DNA of 9,108 nucleotides from NCBI GenBank assembly GCA_964459805.1, contig CAYWOD010000148.1:1-9108 (forward strand), in the 5' to 3' direction. This stretch comes from DAOVRL01 sp964459805 (GTDB lineage: Bacteria; Planctomycetota; Phycisphaerae; Sedimentisphaerales; Anaerobacaceae). The translations under genes and the position numbers were made by a program. The notes below the pieces were generated by a model. It saw only the letters and a program-made list of their open reading frames with translations, was not told the DNA's origin and did no database searches. Of this stretch, positions 7,344 to 9,108 are shown piece by piece (within the stretch, counting starts at the first letter, position 1; every line of letters starts with the position of its first letter).

Positions 7344-7640
7344 CTAGGCGACAATGGTGTGTGCATCGTCTCCGAAAACCTTCTCCTCAAAATCCTTGGC
7401 GGACGCGCCGCATTCCGGACAGGCGACTCGACCAAGGCGATAGTTAATCTCGACATCTCGTGAGTCGAGGTGCTCCTGAAACAGCCTGAGAAGTTCGCTT
7501 GGTTTCGGTGGGTTCGCGGGCAGGTTCTGAATCAAATCTTTGGCCCACTTGGGCGCTTGGGTTGATGAGCGGCAGTAGTACAGGTGGGCAATAAGCCACG
7601 AGACAACACACCCCGCGGTGAAGAAAATGACTTCACTCAT
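7344..7640 (-). CDS. Membrane-anchored zinc-ribbon protein, truncated by an in-frame TAG
   Basis: The open product is 98 aa. Residues about 4-22 form a single membrane helix (FFTAGCVVSWLIAHLYY). A short helical segment follows (PKWAKDLIQNL...PSELLRLFQEHL), then the first half of a zinc ribbon, C74-P-E-C77-G, and the acidic stretch DFEEKVFGDDAHTIVA. The frame stops there at TAG (7344-7346). Reading on in the same frame gives R-C-P-S-C-G-W-S-D-H-A-E-V and then TGA at 7302-7304, which is precisely the missing second Cys pair. The intact gene would span 7302-7640 and encode 112 residues. This looks like a recent nonsense mutation, an assembly or sequencing error, or readthrough. As read, the protein cannot form a four-Cys zinc site. 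The start is the ATG at 7640 behind a weak GAGAGAG site. The gene is the first of a two-gene unit with the 290-aa membrane protein. Confidence 0.75.
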   Translation of the reverse strand: MSEVIFFTAGCVVSWLIAHLYYCRSSTQAPKWAKDLIQNLPANPPKPSELLRLFQEHLDSRDVEINYRLGRVACPECGASAKDFEEKVFGDDAHTIVA

Positions 7641-7662
7641 GTCGGTTCTCTCTCATGCTAAA

Positions 7663-7677
7663 AATAATATACAACAC
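7663..7677 (-). promoter_or_regulatory. Promoter-like motif GTGTTGTATATTATT ahead of the zinc-ribbon gene
   Basis: On the - strand this 15-mer lies 22 bp before the ATG at 7640. It matches the motif at 8616-8630 upstream of the HEPN-like gene at 14 of 15 positions. TATATT inside it could be a -10 hexamer with a short 5' leader. No good -35 is seen. The support is the repetition in equivalent positions ahead of two unrelated genes. Confidence 0.4.
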
Positions 7678-7716
7678 GATCTCCACTGATTTTATGCTGC
7701 GATTACACACATTTCA

Positions 7717-7729
7717 TTTGCGAAGCAAA
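7717..7729. other. Small hairpin TTTGC-GAA-GCAAA
   Basis: A perfect 5-bp stem with a 3-nt loop lies 76 bp upstream of the zinc-ribbon gene. It is directly followed by GCCCGTTCTGT. A larger hairpin with the same kind of flank (AAGCCCGGTTTTGT) lies upstream of the HEPN-like gene. It is too short to call a terminator. Confidence 0.3.
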
Positions 7730-7772
7730 GCCCGTTCTGTATCACCGAAGTCATCAAAAACAAACAACGGAT

Positions 7773-7834
7773 GATAACCATAAGCTAAGGCGCGCCCGCG
7801 CTAGCCCGCCTCCGACGTGAGCGGATTGTTAGAT
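7773..7834 (-). repeat. attC-like integron recombination site (degenerate 3' core)
   Basis: Reading the gene strand just after the stop of the HEPN-like gene, the sequence is ATCTAAC (RYYYAAC, R'' box), then a short spacer, then GTCGGAGGCG (L''-like). A GC-rich centre follows, then CGCCTTAGC (L'-like) and finally GTTATC at the expected R' position. The L-like boxes pair C:G, G:C, C:G, C:G, T:A, T-G, one mismatch, G:C and C:G, with one extrahelical T, which is the expected attC asymmetry. Total length is about 62 bp, similar to short known attC sites. GTTATC does not fit GTTRRRY. However, in the circular cassette the R' would come from the cassette's own 5' end, which is a perfect GTTAGAT at 8607-8613. 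A degenerate site or secondary-site insertion would explain the mismatch. Confidence 0.5.
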
Positions 7835-7838
7835 ACAC
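7827..7838. repeat. 12-bp inverted repeat flanking the HEPN-like gene, 3' copy
   Basis: TGTTAGATACAC is the exact reverse complement of 8603-8614. It overlaps the last base of the HEPN-like gene's TAG stop. It contains GTTAGAT, the integron core consensus GTTRRRY (ATCTAAC on the gene strand). No target-site duplication is visible outside the pair. Confidence 0.7.
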
Positions 7839-8584
7839 TATTGTAATGAGGATTCTGTGTTCTGATTGGTTGATCGGGAATCTACAATCTTTAACAAATG
7901 GCTCGCCAATATAATCATTTCTGCTGCCTCATCAGGATCATTAACCGCAACATTTCTATGGCTATGTGGATTCTTGTATGATCCAATTGCCCCTGCGAAC
8001 AAATCCGACAGTGCTTGCTGCTCTGCTGGGAGTGTTCCTTGGTCCGTCAGAGGACCACTATCTGGATTGAACGCTTTCCTCATCAACTGTACGCCAATAT
8101 CTGACTGCTCATATGACCCAGCCTGGCGGACGCCAACCTCAACTTGCTTGAATGCTTGAAACACTGCTGTATCGTAATCACCTCGAATAAATGCTGACCA
8201 AATCTTCTGCACTACAACCGGATGTAAGAACTCTTTGGGAAGAAGCCCTGCTCGTTTGTATGCTGATGTGTCCTGTGATTCGGCAAGACGCCTTCCACGC
8301 CTTGTGACAAACATGCTATTCCCCACTATTACACTAGGCTTAGGGGCAAGACAACCTTCTCGCTCGAGCCACATCCAAGCTTCCACGATTGCTTTCTGGA
8401 CATCATCAGACCGATGTTGGAATCCCAGGTAGTAGTTGTGACGATTCAGAGTATTGCCAGCATCCTCACTTGCGGTGAGATCTTTAAGGACAAAGGCTGA
8501 AAGTTCCTCGGGCTCCAAGGATAGAAGTGTTTCTGCATCATTCACAAGTTCAGATAGTGTTTTTTCGTTCTCCTGTTTTGACAT
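7838..8584 (-). CDS. Winged-helix + Ymh/HEPN-like protein (TIGR02391 type), carried as a cassette
   Basis: This 248-aa protein starts at the ATG at 8584 behind AGGGAG with a 5-nt spacer. Residues 62-100 resemble a winged helix (VQKAIVEAWMWLEREGCLAP...MFVTRRGRRL). Residues about 119-236 match the conserved C-terminal domain I know as TIGR02391/Hypoth_Ymh: FLHPVVVQKIWSAFIRGDYDTAVFQAFKQVE, QLMRKAF, LFAGAIGSYKNPHSHRNV and DPDEAAEMIILASHLLKIVD. This domain has been placed in the HEPN superfamily, many of whose members are RNases in toxin-antitoxin and phage-defence systems. The usual R-x4-6-H site here reads K204-N-P-H-S-H209, so the catalytic Arg position is Lys, as I recall in part of this family. 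The product is predicted cytoplasmic. The gene is tightly bracketed by a 12-bp inverted repeat and followed by an attC-like fold. A TAG stop and a TAA two codons later give tandem termination. Its biochemical role is unproven. Confidence 0.82.
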   Translation of the reverse strand: MSKQENEKTLSELVNDAETLLSLEPEELSAFVLKDLTASEDAGNTLNRHNYYLGFQHRSDDVQKAIVEAWMWLEREGCLAPKPSVIVGNSMFVTRRGRRLAESQDTSAYKRAGLLPKEFLHPVVVQKIWSAFIRGDYDTAVFQAFKQVEVGVRQAGSYEQSDIGVQLMRKAFNPDSGPLTDQGTLPAEQQALSDLFAGAIGSYKNPHSHRNVAVNDPDEAAEMIILASHLLKIVDSRSTNQNTESSLQ

Positions 8585-8602
8585 AGAGTCTCCCTCTCTT
8601 CT

Positions 8603-8614
8603 GTGTATCTAACA
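8603..8614. repeat. 12-bp inverted repeat flanking the HEPN-like gene, 5' copy
   Basis: GTGTATCTAACA is the exact reverse complement of 7827-7838 and sits 18 bp upstream of the gene's ATG. On the gene strand it reads GTTAGATACAC. That is how an integron cassette begins (G^TTRRRY followed shortly by the ribosome site and ORF). Complementarity between a cassette's first bases and the start of its own attC is a known property of cassettes, because attC is assembled from both ends in the circular form. Confidence 0.7.
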
Positions 8615-8615
8615 T

Positions 8616-8630
8616 AATAACATACAACAC
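8616..8630 (-). promoter_or_regulatory. Promoter-like motif GTGTTGTATGTTATT ahead of the HEPN-like cassette
   Basis: This is the second copy of the 15-mer also found at 7663-7677 (14 of 15 identical). It lies 31 bp before the ATG at 8584 and just outside the inverted repeat. A cassette without its own promoter would thus be driven from this flank. The -10 role (TATGTT) is inferred from repetition and position only. Confidence 0.4.
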
Positions 8631-8689
8631 TTTTTGCCTAGCAATTTCGTCTACCACAAATGAAATATCAACATTCTTGCCCTGCGGCC

Positions 8690-8712
8690 CCGTCTCGGCG
8701 TAGCCGAAACGG
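8690..8712. other. Hairpin CCGT-C-TCGGC-GTA-GCCGA-A-ACGG
   Basis: Nine base pairs interrupted by a single C/A mismatch close a 3-nt loop. It lies about 105 bp upstream of the HEPN-like gene. On the + strand it is followed by GCGAAGCCCGG and a short TTTTG. It could be a weak terminator or a structured dispersed intergenic element. Confidence 0.45.
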
Positions 8713-8978
8713 CGAAGCCCGGTTTTGTCTTTAGCTCTTTCGCCTGAAGCTCTATACTATCAAAATCCTGTTCGTTTGTCATCTAATACCTGGCAAATCC
8801 GAGATAATTAAAGGGGCCACGAACCGCAGTCTCTACACCCATTTTTCCTAAGAAATCCCAAAATGAAGAATCATTACAAGTTCTTCAACCCTCAAACCCC
8901 CGGCCGCGTCGCCTATTTTTCTTCTCCATTCTAATTCGTTCATCGATTTCAAACAGCCTTCATCGACTATATCACCCC

Positions 8979-9010
8979 TCCGCCCGGTAAGCAAGTCCGG
9001 CGTAGGCGGA
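8979..9010 (+). terminator. Hairpin with T-run, possible terminator or dispersed element
   Basis: TCCGCC (8979-8984) pairs with GGCGGA (9005-9010), with an inner CGG/CCG (8985-8987 with 8997-8999), and TTTTC follows. The shape fits an intrinsic terminator reading rightward, but no + strand gene ends nearby, so it may be a decayed intergenic repeat. Confidence 0.3.
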
Positions 9011-9108
9011 TTTTCATAACCCAAGCGTTTAGATCACTTGAACATTTGAATTTTGATATTGTTTAGTCTGTTACAAATAGAATTGTGCGCAAAATGGTCA
9101 CAAAATAG

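Larger units (their letters stand above)
8615..9108. other. Intergenic stretch without a recognisable gene
   Basis: No open frame of convincing length or coding character is present in either direction across these 494 bases. The stretch holds a promoter-like motif at its start, a strong hairpin at 8690-8712, a second hairpin at 8979-9010, and an A+T-rich tail (around 9038-9070: TTGAACATTTGAATTTTGATATTG). I see no tRNA cloverleaf or obvious remnant of an integrase gene. Confidence 0.6.

Noticed and set aside
7344..7346. Genome-wide amber recoding or pyrrolysine insertion
   Set aside because: The HEPN-like gene uses TAG as its stop with a TAA two codons later. No pyl gene is in the window, and a single nonsense change is the simpler reading.
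7148..7456. 102-aa open frame on the - strand overlapping the zinc-ribbon and membrane-protein genes
   Set aside because: It lies in a different frame from two recognisable proteins, has an Arg-rich translation and no ribosome site consistent with its start. The frame carrying the split zinc ribbon explains the DNA better.
7827..8614. The 12-bp inverted repeat as terminal repeats of a transposon or MITE
   Set aside because: There is no transposase and no target-site duplication outside the repeats, and the cores fit GTTRRRY/RYYYAAC with an attC-like fold on one side only.

Overview
The window looks like a chromosomal segment of an uncultured bacterium, most plausibly from the Planctomycetota (Phycisphaerae-like). 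That placement is an inference from gene style: a secreted VIT-vWA protein, a second secreted vWA protein, and two exported alpha/alpha-toroid (prenyltransferase/squalene-oxidase repeat) proteins in a row. No rRNA, tRNA, CRISPR array, transposase or integrase gene is visible.

Region 1 (112-6303, + strand) is a compact four-gene unit. In order it holds a 754-aa exported VIT-vWA protein, a 410-aa exported vWA protein with a charged coiled-coil tail, a 431-aa exported toroid-repeat protein, and a 427-aa toroid-repeat lipoprotein. Gaps are 24, 86 and 4 bp. All four carry export signals and none shows an enzymatic domain with a complete known active site. The unit therefore reads as an envelope or periplasmic protein-protein interaction system: metal-dependent vWA binding modules paired with toroid scaffolds, one of them membrane-anchored. 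An imperfect GC-rich hairpin followed by a T-rich stretch (6356-6382) lies between this unit and the convergent genes beyond it.

Region 2 (6403-7640, - strand) is a two-gene unit. A small membrane-anchored zinc-ribbon protein comes first, followed by a 290-aa polytopic membrane protein. The small gene is interrupted by an in-frame TAG exactly between the two Cys-x-x-Cys halves of its zinc ribbon. The missing half (CPSCGW...) is still readable in frame after the stop.

Region 3 (about 7773-8614, - strand) has the layout of a single integron gene cassette. A 248-aa winged-helix plus Ymh/HEPN-like protein (TIGR02391 type) is bracketed by a perfect 12-bp inverted repeat whose cores are GTTAGAT and ATCTAAC (GTTRRRY/RYYYAAC). 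The 3' side continues into a foldable, roughly 62-bp attC-like sequence. Base composition drops visibly from about 6400 onward compared with the envelope operon, which fits acquired DNA.

Region 4 (8615-9108) contains no convincing gene, only two hairpins, a promoter-like motif shared with region 2, and A+T-rich sequence.

The most notable points are the cassette-like HEPN gene, the nonsense-split zinc ribbon and the four-gene vWA/toroid envelope operon.
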